A stretch of 59,027 bases of DNA from Planctomycetota bacterium. Its GTDB lineage: Bacteria; Planctomycetota; Planctomycetia; Planctomycetales; Planctomycetaceae. The stretch lies in NCBI GenBank assembly GCA_027623235.1, contig JAQBVJ010000031.1, forward strand, positions 1 to 59,027, given 5' to 3'. A model generated the notes under the pieces. It searched no databases and was not told the DNA's origin. It saw only the letters and a list, made by a program, of their open reading frames with translations. This document shows positions 35,129 to 42,653 of the stretch, in pieces. Every line of letters starts with the position of its first letter. Position 1 is the stretch's first letter. The translations under genes were made by a program, and so were the position numbers.

Positions 35129-36220
35129 CTACTTCGCCGAGTGTTCTCGCAGTCGGATCCAGTCGAACTCGACGCCGTGCCCTGGCCGATCCGGCGCCGT
35201 CGCGAAGCCGTCCTCTATCGGAAGCGGCTCGCGAAGAAACGCCTCCAGCCCGAATCCGTGAGCCTCCAGGAACGAGTCATTCGGCACGGCGGCAAGCAGA
35301 TGCACATGAAGATCGTGGACGCCGTGTGAGGTCACCGGAAGGTTGTGTGCTTCCGCCAGCCGCGCCACTTTCAACCATGCAGTCACTCCTCCAACATTGG
35401 AGACGTCCGGCTCGGGGAAGGCCGCTCCTCCCGCTTCAATCAGTTTCTGAAATTCGTAAATCGTGTGGAGGTTCTCCCCGCTCGCCACGGCGAGGCCGCC
35501 TTCCGTCTGCACGCGGCGGTGCCCTTCAAAATCATCCGGAATGGTCGGCTCTTCGAGCCAGTAGACATCGTGGTTTCGAAACTCCTGTGCAGCGCGGATT
35601 GCATATTCGACCGACCATCGCATGTTGGCATCGACCATCAGAGGAATATCCAGGCCGAGAAACTCCCGCATCGCAGCGACCCGTTCGACGTCATCGGCCA
35701 GTCGCTCCCGCCCGACTTTCATCTTGATCGCACGAAAACCACGATCGAGATTTGCCTGCGTCTGAGTCTGAAGTTCGTCGAGCGAAAGCTGCAGATCAAT
35801 CCCTCCCGCATAGGCGCGGACTCGATTGCTATGCCCACCGAGAAATCGCCAGAGCGGCTCGCCCGCCTGCCTCGACTTCAGATCCCACAGAGCGACATCG
35901 ACGGCGGAGATCGCGAACGAAGCGATGCCTCCCCGCCCGACGTAATGCAGAGCCCACCACATCTTTTCCCAGAGCCGTTCGATCCGTCGCGGGTCTTCGG
36001 CCAAAAGCAACGGCACGACATCGTGAGTGAGCAGTGCCAGGACTGACGGCCCGCCGGTTTTGCCAACCGTGTAGGTGTAACCGAGCCCCTCCGACCCGTC
36101 ATCGCATCGGACTCGCACCGTGACCAGCGAGAAATGGTGCATCTCGCCGTGAGTCGAATCCGTCAGCACCTGCGGCAGCGGAATATTAAAGAGCTCGCAC
36201 ACAACGGCTTCGATTTTCAT
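35129..36220 (-). CDS. Mandelate racemase/muconate lactonizing enzyme family protein
   Basis: The 363-residue enolase-superfamily enzyme has the canonical catalytic set: K166-M-K168 base motif, predicted Mg ligands D197 (LMVDANM), E223 or E224 (WLEEP) and E249 (ASGEN), and H299 (VTSHGVHD). The first step catalysed is proton abstraction alpha to a carboxylate, leading to racemisation or dehydration. The substrate cannot be told from sequence. It differs from the enzyme at 22867, which lacks the KxK motif. A run of ten C on its coding strand lies 20-29 bases upstream of the start. It converges with the giant gene across 15 bases. Confidence 0.9.
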   Translation of the reverse strand: MKIEAVVCELFNIPLPQVLTDSTHGEMHHFSLVTVRVRCDDGSEGLGYTYTVGKTGGPSVLALLTHDVVPLLLAEDPRRIERLWEKMWWALHYVGRGGIASFAISAVDVALWDLKSRQAGEPLWRFLGGHSNRVRAYAGGIDLQLSLDELQTQTQANLDRGFRAIKMKVGRERLADDVERVAAMREFLGLDIPLMVDANMRWSVEYAIRAAQEFRNHDVYWLEEPTIPDDFEGHRRVQTEGGLAVASGENLHTIYEFQKLIEAGGAAFPEPDVSNVGGVTAWLKVARLAEAHNLPVTSHGVHDLHVHLLAAVPNDSFLEAHGFGLEAFLREPLPIEDGFATAPDRPGHGVEFDWIRLREHSAK

Positions 36221-36613
36221 GGGGACGCTCGTCAGGAATGGGGGGGGGGCGAAATCACTTCCCGATCTGCCGCCGCGTGCCGGGATGGCGAGGTTCCTGC
36301 CGAGCCGCGCTTTGACTGTAGGCGGATTTCACCGAAAACCGCAGGGAGGCCGGGTGGCAACTTCTGCGCACGAGCAAATCAAAACAAACCGTTGATCGCG
36401 CGAGCTCTCGCCGTAAGACGGCCGAGACATCATGCCGGAATGTTTCCTCTTGAGTGTCAGTGCTGAAACAGGAACTCATCCTTGTTGACGATCGCCCTGC
36501 TCCGATGAGAGCGCGTTTTTCCATGCAAGACCGGGCGGTTTGCGCCGCTCCGCTAAAGGGATCGGATAGAGGAATCGGACTTTTTCAACGGACGGTTCGG
36601 ACGGATGACTCGT
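36221..36613. other. 393-base gap with homopolymer and repeat
   Basis: The gap contains ten consecutive G (36240-36249) just upstream of the racemase-family gene on the opposite strand, and a single-arm copy of repeat family A at 36511-36556. No coding sequence was recognised. It lies upstream of the racemase-family gene and downstream of the YraN gene. Confidence 0.5.
36511..36556. repeat. Repeat family A, single-arm copy
   Basis: GCGCGTTTTTCCATGCAAGA followed by CCGGGCGGTTTGCGCCGCTC and CGCTAAA matches the loop and right arm of the copy at 21352-21423. The left arm is missing. Confidence 0.65.
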
Positions 36614-36994
36614 TTAGTGCATTCCGAAGTCGACGGCCTCGAAGGCGCTCGGCTCGTGTGTGATGACCGGGACTTTGGAGTCGTCTTCCCAGACGACGGC
36701 GACGACGTCGAAGCGGCAGCGGTGTTCCAGCAGGTTGTTTTTCTTCAGCCAGGCAAGAGCCGCCTGCGTGAGGTTTCGGCGTTTCTTCGCGTCGACCCGC
36801 TCACCAGGAGTTCCGGCCCGACCGGTTTTCACCTCGACGAAAACGATGGTGTCTCCGTCCAGGCAGATGAGGTCAATTTCTCCCCACCGTGTTTCGTACT
36901 GGCGTGCGAGGATCCGCATGCCGGCTTTCTTGAGAAACTTCGCGGCCGCTTTCTCACCCCGGTTTCCGAAGGCGCGTCTGACGAATCCGAGCAT
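36614..36994 (-). CDS. yraN: YraN family (UPF0102) putative endonuclease
   Basis: The 126-residue protein has the family layout: GNRGEKAAAKFLKKAG, then RWGEIDLICLDGDTIVFVEVKTG, which carries the D-(E)-V-K pattern of restriction-endonuclease-like folds, and then KKRRNLTQAALAWL. The family is widespread in bacteria. It resembles Holliday-junction-type nucleases by fold, but its role is not settled. The length is normal. It is followed on its upstream side by a copy of repeat family B. Confidence 0.9.
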   Translation of the reverse strand: MLGFVRRAFGNRGEKAAAKFLKKAGMRILARQYETRWGEIDLICLDGDTIVFVEVKTGRAGTPGERVDAKKRRNLTQAALAWLKKNNLLEHRCRFDVVAVVWEDDSKVPVITHEPSAFEAVDFGMH

Positions 36995-37042
36995 GAGCGT
37001 GGGCCGAGTGAAGTGGATCGAATCGGAGGCAGAGTCGCTTAG

Positions 37043-37150
37043 AGTAGGCCGGGCCGAGGAGCAAAGCGACGATGTTCCGGCAACACATCCTGGGCGATCA
37101 TCATAGGAGACTGAGTTGCCGGAGCGGCGTTTCGGTTGATCCGGCCTGCT
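37043..37150. repeat. Repeat family B, copy 2
   Basis: The element starts AGTAGGCCGGGCCGAGGAGC and ends GCGGCGTTTCGGTTGATCCG followed by GCCTGCT. It matches both arms of the 14022-14122 element, with the centre different. It lies between the yraN and protease genes. Confidence 0.75.
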
Positions 37151-37164
37151 CTCCGCTCAAAAGA

Positions 37165-37195
37165 AACAGCCCCGAGTCGGCTGCTGACTCGGGGC
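37165..37195 (-). terminator. Intrinsic terminator of the zinc protease gene
   Basis: A perfect 12-bp GC-rich stem (CAGCCCCGAGTC against GACTCGGGGCTG) with a 7-nt loop is followed, on the minus strand, by TTTCTTTT. It starts 29 bases after the protease stop codon. This is the clearest intrinsic terminator in the window. Confidence 0.85.
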
Positions 37196-37224
37196 TGCGT
37201 TACGGTATCGCGAGAACGCAAAGA

Positions 37225-40200
37225 CTACGGCTGGTCGGTTGCCGGGGTTGCCGCTGAATCGTCTACGTTAACGTCTCGAGCGGGGATGAATGGTGATGGT
37301 GAGTAAGTCGGAGCCGGGGCGAACGATCGCTCGTTGATCACGCGACCCTGCGGTGCTCGGCTTTCTTCCCGGAAGAAGATGAAGCCGCCTCCACCACCGC
37401 CGCCGACGTCCTGGGCGTTGTAAATAAACTGGCCGTCTTTCGCTTTCGTGATCTGCTCCTTGATTTTTTCAAGGTGCGAGAGCGTGTACGGGTCGACGCG
37501 TTTTCGAGACTCGCTGAGAATCCGATTAACATTCTTGAGGATTCCATCGAGTTCCATCGACGCCAGGTTGGCAACCGCTTTGAAGGCCTCATTGCCACCC
37601 TTGCCCGGGATGCTCAGATCGATCAGTCGGTCGAGGTGTTCCTGCTGCAGGTTACGCCGCAGGCTGGAGACCATCGGCACTCGCGATGTGTACTGCCGTT
37701 TGGGGTTCTCATTGAGTTCCTGCCAGATGGCTTCTCCCACGGTCGAGAGGACTTCCGGCAGCGTCAGAGCGTCCTGATCGGCCGGCAATCGGAATTCGTT
37801 GTCGTAAACTCGACGCAGCGTGACCGGGTCGAGAATCATCGACAGTGTCGAAGCCTGCATACCCATGACTCGGTCGTGAACCTGCCAAGTCTCTTCTTCT
37901 GTGAACGCCGACAGCGAATCATCGTCGAGCCACTTATCGACGCCGAGGTGATTAATCAGTTCGGGCGACAGCCCGAAAGCATCGTCAAAGAACATGTTCG
38001 CGATGACGAACTGCAGCGCGTCCCGCTGGTCTTTCACTGGGACCACGATGACTGGCAGCGGGGCATCTTTGTCGCCCTTCCTGGCTCGCGACGTGTACGC
38101 ACCGCCGAGCCAGTTGGCCATCATGCTGGTCGACCTCATCTGGATAGAGAGTGTCAGCTCGTAGCCGTAACGAGCCCGGGCCCAGCTTTCACCGTCATTG
38201 ACGAATTTTTCAACCAGACGTTTCCTCTGATTCTGGATGAGCTTCATCTGGCCGTTGGCGTAGTCCAGCGGACGTTTGCCGAAGTCGTGACGACGTGCCC
38301 GTGGATCCGGGCCGCCAGTTTCTTCGTCGGTTCCGAAAACGAGTTCCGGTTCGCCAACGCGGGCGAGGACCGGTTTCAGATCGCTTTCCAGCGTGTAGCC
38401 GTACTCGATGGCCCATTCATCGTACGGGCCGATTCCGATCATCGCGTAGTCACCCTGGATTTCTCCGTTGTCAACTTTGATGTTGACCGGGAGGTAGTCC
38501 ATGACGGAACCGGCGAGTGGCTTCTTGCCTTTCACTTTCTCGCTGTTGACCTCGCTGACGTCGTAGATCGTCGAGGCCTTGAAGTTGTGCCGCAGACCGA
38601 GTGTGTGCCCGACTTCGTGGGCAACCAGTTCCGCCAGCAGCGGCCCGATGAATTCTTCCGGCATGCCGTCCAGCATGGGAACTTTCTTCACAGACGGCTT
38701 CGGAGTGTCCTTTTTCTCCTCGGCTTCCTTGTCACCGTCTTTCTTATCGTCGTCTTTTTTGTCTGCGTCCTTCTTGTCCGCGTCATCTTTTTTCTCTTCG
38801 TCCTTGCCGTCTTGCTTTTTGTCCTTGTCTTTTTCTTTGTCCTTATCCTTGTCGTCGTCGTCGTCTTCCGCTGCGTTCAGCAAAGCGAACTGCATCGCTG
38901 CGAGCGCCATGTCGAGCTTCTTGCCCTGAGCGGCCATGCACAGTCCGTTCGACTGGCTGGACCGACCGATCAGGCCGTCGAACTGGTCATCGCCAAGGAA
39001 CGTGCCATCGACGTTGCCGGCGGGGTGACCGGAGAGTCGCTGCGCGGCTTGACGTTGAATGTCCATCGCGACCTCGCGACGGCTTGCCGGAGCGGCCAGC
39101 CGAACTCGCGGATCCCAGTTCGGATGAGTGGCGAACCACGCCATCGATTCGGCGTTAAAGCCCTCCATCGCGACGGCGGGCAGAACTTCTGTGAACTGGT
39201 TGAAGTAGTGCCGAATCCAGCCATCGGTGAGGATGATGTCCGCATCCAGAATCTCGCCGGTCATCGGGTTGACGCGGCTGGGTCCGATCGCCGTGCCGAT
39301 GTCGTTGTTCAGCCAGCGAATAAAGTTGTACCGGACGTCTTCCGGATCGAGGTCCATGTTTCGCCCGGTCTGAGCGTCCTGGTAATCGACCTCAATCGCG
39401 TTCAGAAAACCGATTTTCTCGTAGGCTTTGTTCCAGGAGAGAATTCCTTCGCGGACCCAGCGTCGGTAGCGGACCGGAACCGTGTGACTCATGTAAAAAG
39501 TAATCGGCGTGACCGGCGGGCTGAGTGCCAGCTTGGGATCCCGCTTCTGCAGATTCCAGCGCGTGATGTATCGCGTCCTGGTTTCTGTGTCTTTGTATTT
39601 CCCGAGGTCCGTGTAGCTGGTCGTGAAGTAGCCGATTCGAGCATCCGCCGCCCGCGGTTTGTAACCGGGGCTCGATGTGATCAGGCTGATCGAGTAATGC
39701 AGCGTCTTGAGCGTTCCGCCAGGAACACGCTTTCCGGACACGGGCGTCGAGTGGGCTGCGACCGGCGCCTCAAAAGCGATTTCGACGTTCTGCGGAAACG
39801 CCTTCGCCTTTTTCACGGTGACCAGAAACGGGTTGGCGATCCGGCCAATGCTGCCGAAAAAGAAGCTTGACTGATTAACGAGCAGCGAATTCAAATCGAT
39901 GACCGGACCACCAGTCGGGCCGAGCGTCAGGATCGGCACGTCGAGCAACACCTGGTCGGTAAAGAGCCGCTTGACCGAGGCCTGCGATTCCTCGTCGCCA
40001 GTGGATCGCGTGTCGATCTGCGGAGAGATCATCGCCAGTCGTTTGCCGTAGCGACGCCAGTAGAAGTAGAGGTCACCCTGCTGGTATCCGGCAAAGCCAT
40101 CTCCGCTTGCCACTGTCATGGCGATGAAATATCGCTGCGAGACGAAGCTGGCCGGAAGTTCGGCGAGCAACTGCTGCTCTTTCTTGTGCTTGTAGAGGGT

Positions 40201-40383
40201 GTAGAGAGACTGCGAATTGTCGGCTGTTGATACGACTTTCGTGTATTCAGCCAGCACGGTTGCATGGGGTGGGAAATCCGGCTTGGGAGGCGTGGGCGTC
40301 TGGCCGAACACCGAAGCCGAACTGGAGAGAGCGACCAGCAACGCGAGGCTGCCGGTAATCGAGAGACGCGGTCGATTCATCAT
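37225..40383 (-). CDS. Secreted zinc metalloprotease, DUF5117/DUF4953 type
   Basis: The 1052-residue protein has a signal peptide (SLALLVALSSSASVFGQ) and the extended zinc motif HEVGHTLGLRH (H589, E590, H593, H599). A likely Met-turn SVMDYLP follows. The layout fits the large secreted metalloproteases with DUF5117, DUF5118 and DUF4953 regions, whose substrates are unknown. A run of about 60 Lys, Asp and Glu residues at about 503-565 lies just before the catalytic motif and is not part of the fold. The ATG at 40383 is preceded by AGGA at a good spacing, which favours it over the upstream in-frame start at 40449. A strong terminator follows. Confidence 0.88.
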   Translation of the reverse strand: MMNRPRLSITGSLALLVALSSSASVFGQTPTPPKPDFPPHATVLAEYTKVVSTADNSQSLYTLYKHKKEQQLLAELPASFVSQRYFIAMTVASGDGFAGYQQGDLYFYWRRYGKRLAMISPQIDTRSTGDEESQASVKRLFTDQVLLDVPILTLGPTGGPVIDLNSLLVNQSSFFFGSIGRIANPFLVTVKKAKAFPQNVEIAFEAPVAAHSTPVSGKRVPGGTLKTLHYSISLITSSPGYKPRAADARIGYFTTSYTDLGKYKDTETRTRYITRWNLQKRDPKLALSPPVTPITFYMSHTVPVRYRRWVREGILSWNKAYEKIGFLNAIEVDYQDAQTGRNMDLDPEDVRYNFIRWLNNDIGTAIGPSRVNPMTGEILDADIILTDGWIRHYFNQFTEVLPAVAMEGFNAESMAWFATHPNWDPRVRLAAPASRREVAMDIQRQAAQRLSGHPAGNVDGTFLGDDQFDGLIGRSSQSNGLCMAAQGKKLDMALAAMQFALLNAAEDDDDDKDKDKEKDKDKKQDGKDEEKKDDADKKDADKKDDDKKDGDKEAEEKKDTPKPSVKKVPMLDGMPEEFIGPLLAELVAHEVGHTLGLRHNFKASTIYDVSEVNSEKVKGKKPLAGSVMDYLPVNIKVDNGEIQGDYAMIGIGPYDEWAIEYGYTLESDLKPVLARVGEPELVFGTDEETGGPDPRARRHDFGKRPLDYANGQMKLIQNQRKRLVEKFVNDGESWARARYGYELTLSIQMRSTSMMANWLGGAYTSRARKGDKDAPLPVIVVPVKDQRDALQFVIANMFFDDAFGLSPELINHLGVDKWLDDDSLSAFTEEETWQVHDRVMGMQASTLSMILDPVTLRRVYDNEFRLPADQDALTLPEVLSTVGEAIWQELNENPKRQYTSRVPMVSSLRRNLQQEHLDRLIDLSIPGKGGNEAFKAVANLASMELDGILKNVNRILSESRKRVDPYTLSHLEKIKEQITKAKDGQFIYNAQDVGGGGGGGFIFFREESRAPQGRVINERSFAPAPTYSPSPFIPARDVNVDDSAATPATDQP

Positions 40384-40684
40384 GTCTGTTCCTGGTGTCT
40401 CGTGAAAGAACGAAGGCTGCCGCCTGGCAGCGGGACGTTTCCTGATCAAACTGGCCGAGAGAACTCAGCGCGTGGGCAGGAGCGGGTAGACGCAGCAGGA
40501 GAGAATCTGCCGTCAATCTTCGTGCAGTCCACCTGAATTGCCCAGGCCCTCGATTCTACATCTCAGTCGACGGCTCTGACTATCGTTGAGGCGGGCCAGA
40601 CTCCAGAAGAACCGTGGAATCAGCGCGAAGCCGGGAAATGGCACGACGAAGCGGTTGGGGCGAAGTGTTGAGCGAAGAGAACAC
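40384..40684. other. 301-base gap between the protease and PP2C genes
   Basis: This gap separates two minus-strand genes and should contain the promoter of the protease gene. Small open frames here have no family similarity that I can see. No repeat or clear hairpin was identified. Confidence 0.4.
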
Positions 40685-41425
40685 TCAGCCCACATGTACG
40701 ACAACGCAGGTCACGTTGTCTTTCGAGCCGCCATCCAGTGCGGCCTGGACGATCGCTTCGGCAGCCTGTTGAGGATCGTCGACGGAACCCAGAAGTTGCT
40801 GGATTTCCGCATCCCCGATCCCGTCTGTCACTCCGTCCGAGCAGATGAAGTAACGATCGCCGGATTCCGGTTTGACCTCTTTGGCGTCTGCTCCGGCTCC
40901 GCCCTCTTTTGACCCGAGATAACGGTAAAGCACGTTGCGATAGCGGTGCGTTGCGGCTTCTTCTTCGGTGATCGTTCCCGCCTCGACGAGAGCCCGCGTC
41001 AGCGAATGGTCCGTTGTGAGCTGCTTGAACTCACCACCGCGAAGCTGGTAAACGCGGCTGTCCCCGATTCCGCCCACGTAAAACTGATCGGCCACGGCCA
41101 CGATGAACGTGATCGTCGTGCCCATGTTGTGGTAATTCGGATCGATCTCGCTAAGGGCGAGGATTTCGGCGTTCGCTTCGCCGATCGCTTCGTCGATGTT
41201 GGCGCTGACGGTCTTTGCGTCCTGCCCGTCAAAATTAATGAGGGCGTTGAGTCGTTTCGGAACGATTTCTGTCGCGAGCGCACTGGCCTTCTCGCCGGCG
41301 CATTGACCACCCATCCCATCGGCGACGATGAAGAACCGGCCGGCCTCGTCAACCGCGAGCGCGTCTTCGTTGTTCTCGCGATAATTTCCGACAACGCTGA
41401 GGTGTCCGAATTTCAAATTCAGCAT
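40685..41425 (-). CDS. PP2C-family serine/threonine protein phosphatase
   Basis: The 246-residue single-domain enzyme has the PP2C motifs in order: RENNEDA (E20, D21), VADGMGGQ (D36, G37), GDSRVYQLRGG, DHSLTRALVEAG, CSDGVTD and SKDNVT. These supply the acidic residues that bind two metal ions. Such phosphatases usually reverse Hanks-type kinase phosphorylation, but no kinase gene is adjacent. It lies 22 bases downstream of the LmbE-type deacetylase gene and is probably cotranscribed with it. Confidence 0.93.
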   Translation of the reverse strand: MLNLKFGHLSVVGNYRENNEDALAVDEAGRFFIVADGMGGQCAGEKASALATEIVPKRLNALINFDGQDAKTVSANIDEAIGEANAEILALSEIDPNYHNMGTTITFIVAVADQFYVGGIGDSRVYQLRGGEFKQLTTDHSLTRALVEAGTITEEEAATHRYRNVLYRYLGSKEGGAGADAKEVKPESGDRYFICSDGVTDGIGDAEIQQLLGSVDDPQQAAEAIVQAALDGGSKDNVTCVVVHVG

Positions 41426-41447
41426 AAGTGTTCGTACAGCGAATTCG

Positions 41448-42179
41448 TCAGGGCAGTAATGTCCCGACGAGATCGGTGATTCCCAAAGTGGTCGCGCTGA
41501 TCAGCAACTCTCCCGCTTCAAATCCGGCGCTGGTTCCGAGCAGCCGGTTCTGACTTTCCACCAGCGTAAATACCCGCTGCTTGGTGGGAGGAAACTGAGT
41601 CTGGTAGGCCCGGATGGCCTCCAATTTTACGGACAACGTGTCCGAAATATCTACGACAAAGTGTCCGGAGCCAGCGGGTGCCTCCAGTGTGCCAAACCCC
41701 AGCGGGTACCACAACTGCTTCGAAACCACGTGGACCGGCAACCCGTCAAAATCGTCGTCCCACTTGCACAGTCGCGAGTAGAAAATGCCCGCATCGGTAA
41801 TCTGCATTGCCTGCCAGTGATCGGGCGAGGCCATCGGCGTTTTCGCCGCGATCCCCATCACGATCCGTGGCCGGAACTTGCGAAACACTTTGCCCAACTC
41901 CACCCGAGCCTCAAAGCTGTCAAACAGCCGCCGGTTCGGCAGGTCGAGCGTGATCCGCTCGTGAACTCCGAGCAGTTCCGCCGCTTTTCGAGCTTCCTCC
42001 AGCCGCTCGTCCGGCCCCGAGCTCAGCGGCGTCGGCTCGCCATCGGTCAGGTCCACGATCCCGACCCGATGTCCCTGCTTGACCAGCTTCGCCAGCGTCC
42101 CTCCGACGGCAATCTCAACATCGTCCGGGTGAGCCCCGACGGCAATCACATCCAGCGGTTCGGGAAGTTCGAGCGACAT
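41448..42179 (-). CDS. PIG-L/LmbE family deacetylase, BshB1-like
   Basis: The 243-residue protein has the zinc motif AHPDDVE near the N-terminus and a SPDHWQA motif further on. TDGEPT and the length fit the LmbE-type N-acetylglucosaminyl deacetylases. The best-known relatives deacetylate GlcNAc-malate in bacillithiol synthesis (BshB1), but the other bacillithiol genes are not in this window, so the substrate is inferred only. The ATG at 42179 was preferred over an in-frame GTG at 42200. It is followed after 22 bases by the PP2C gene. Confidence 0.85.
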   Translation of the reverse strand: MSLELPEPLDVIAVGAHPDDVEIAVGGTLAKLVKQGHRVGIVDLTDGEPTPLSSGPDERLEEARKAAELLGVHERITLDLPNRRLFDSFEARVELGKVFRKFRPRIVMGIAAKTPMASPDHWQAMQITDAGIFYSRLCKWDDDFDGLPVHVVSKQLWYPLGFGTLEAPAGSGHFVVDISDTLSVKLEAIRAYQTQFPPTKQRVFTLVESQNRLLGTSAGFEAGELLISATTLGITDLVGTLLP

Positions 42180-42653
42180 CGAAATCGGAAATGAGAGCAC
42201 GAGGCAAAGTCTGAAATCAAGCGTTTCAACGGCGAATTGCCAATACTGTTCGGCACGGCCTCAGCGTCGGTCGTTTAACGACTCTGTGTCATAAAACTGC
42301 ATATCGCATCGTCAAGCAGGAACCGTGCCGGACACCATTCGCGAATTGCCTGAGAACTGGTGGTCTCTGCTTATAACCGCCCCGACGGAAAAACAAAAAC
42401 GAGCCCGCCGGAGAGAGCCCCGGCAGGTTTACGCCGCAAAAACCAACCTCGAAGGATAAGCACGGTGCGAAGGTCGAACGACGTCCGACCTCGTCACAGC
42501 CTCCTCAGTTTTCCGCCCGCCACCATGGCAGAAATGATTGGTCGTCGGCACGGAATGCTGCACCACACTCGGCTCCTGCTGGTTGAACGCCCTCCCACGG
42601 CAACGCACAATGGCCGCGCGGAGTCCTTATCACGCCAGCATGAGGAGACGGCG
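42180..42653. other. Divergent gap upstream of the CehA-like gene
   Basis: This 474-base region lies between divergent genes and should contain both promoters. It includes the repeat-family-C inverted copy. An open frame in phase with the CehA-like gene runs back to 42360, but its translation is Arg- and Pro-rich and has no signal peptide, so it is not counted as coding. Confidence 0.45.
42243..42340. repeat. Repeat family C, inverted copy
   Basis: ACTGTTCGGCACGGCCTCA on the left and AGGAACCGTGCCGGACACC on the right form an imperfect inverted repeat. The right part (about 42300-42336) matches the segment at 10739-10777 in the opposite orientation. Confidence 0.6.

Noticed and set aside
37474..39870. 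A 798-codon open frame on the plus strand
   Set aside because: It lies opposite the zinc metalloprotease gene, is Val/Phe/Arg-biased as expected of an antisense frame in high-GC DNA, and shows no domain motif. The minus-strand gene has a signal peptide, zinc site, ribosome binding site and terminator.
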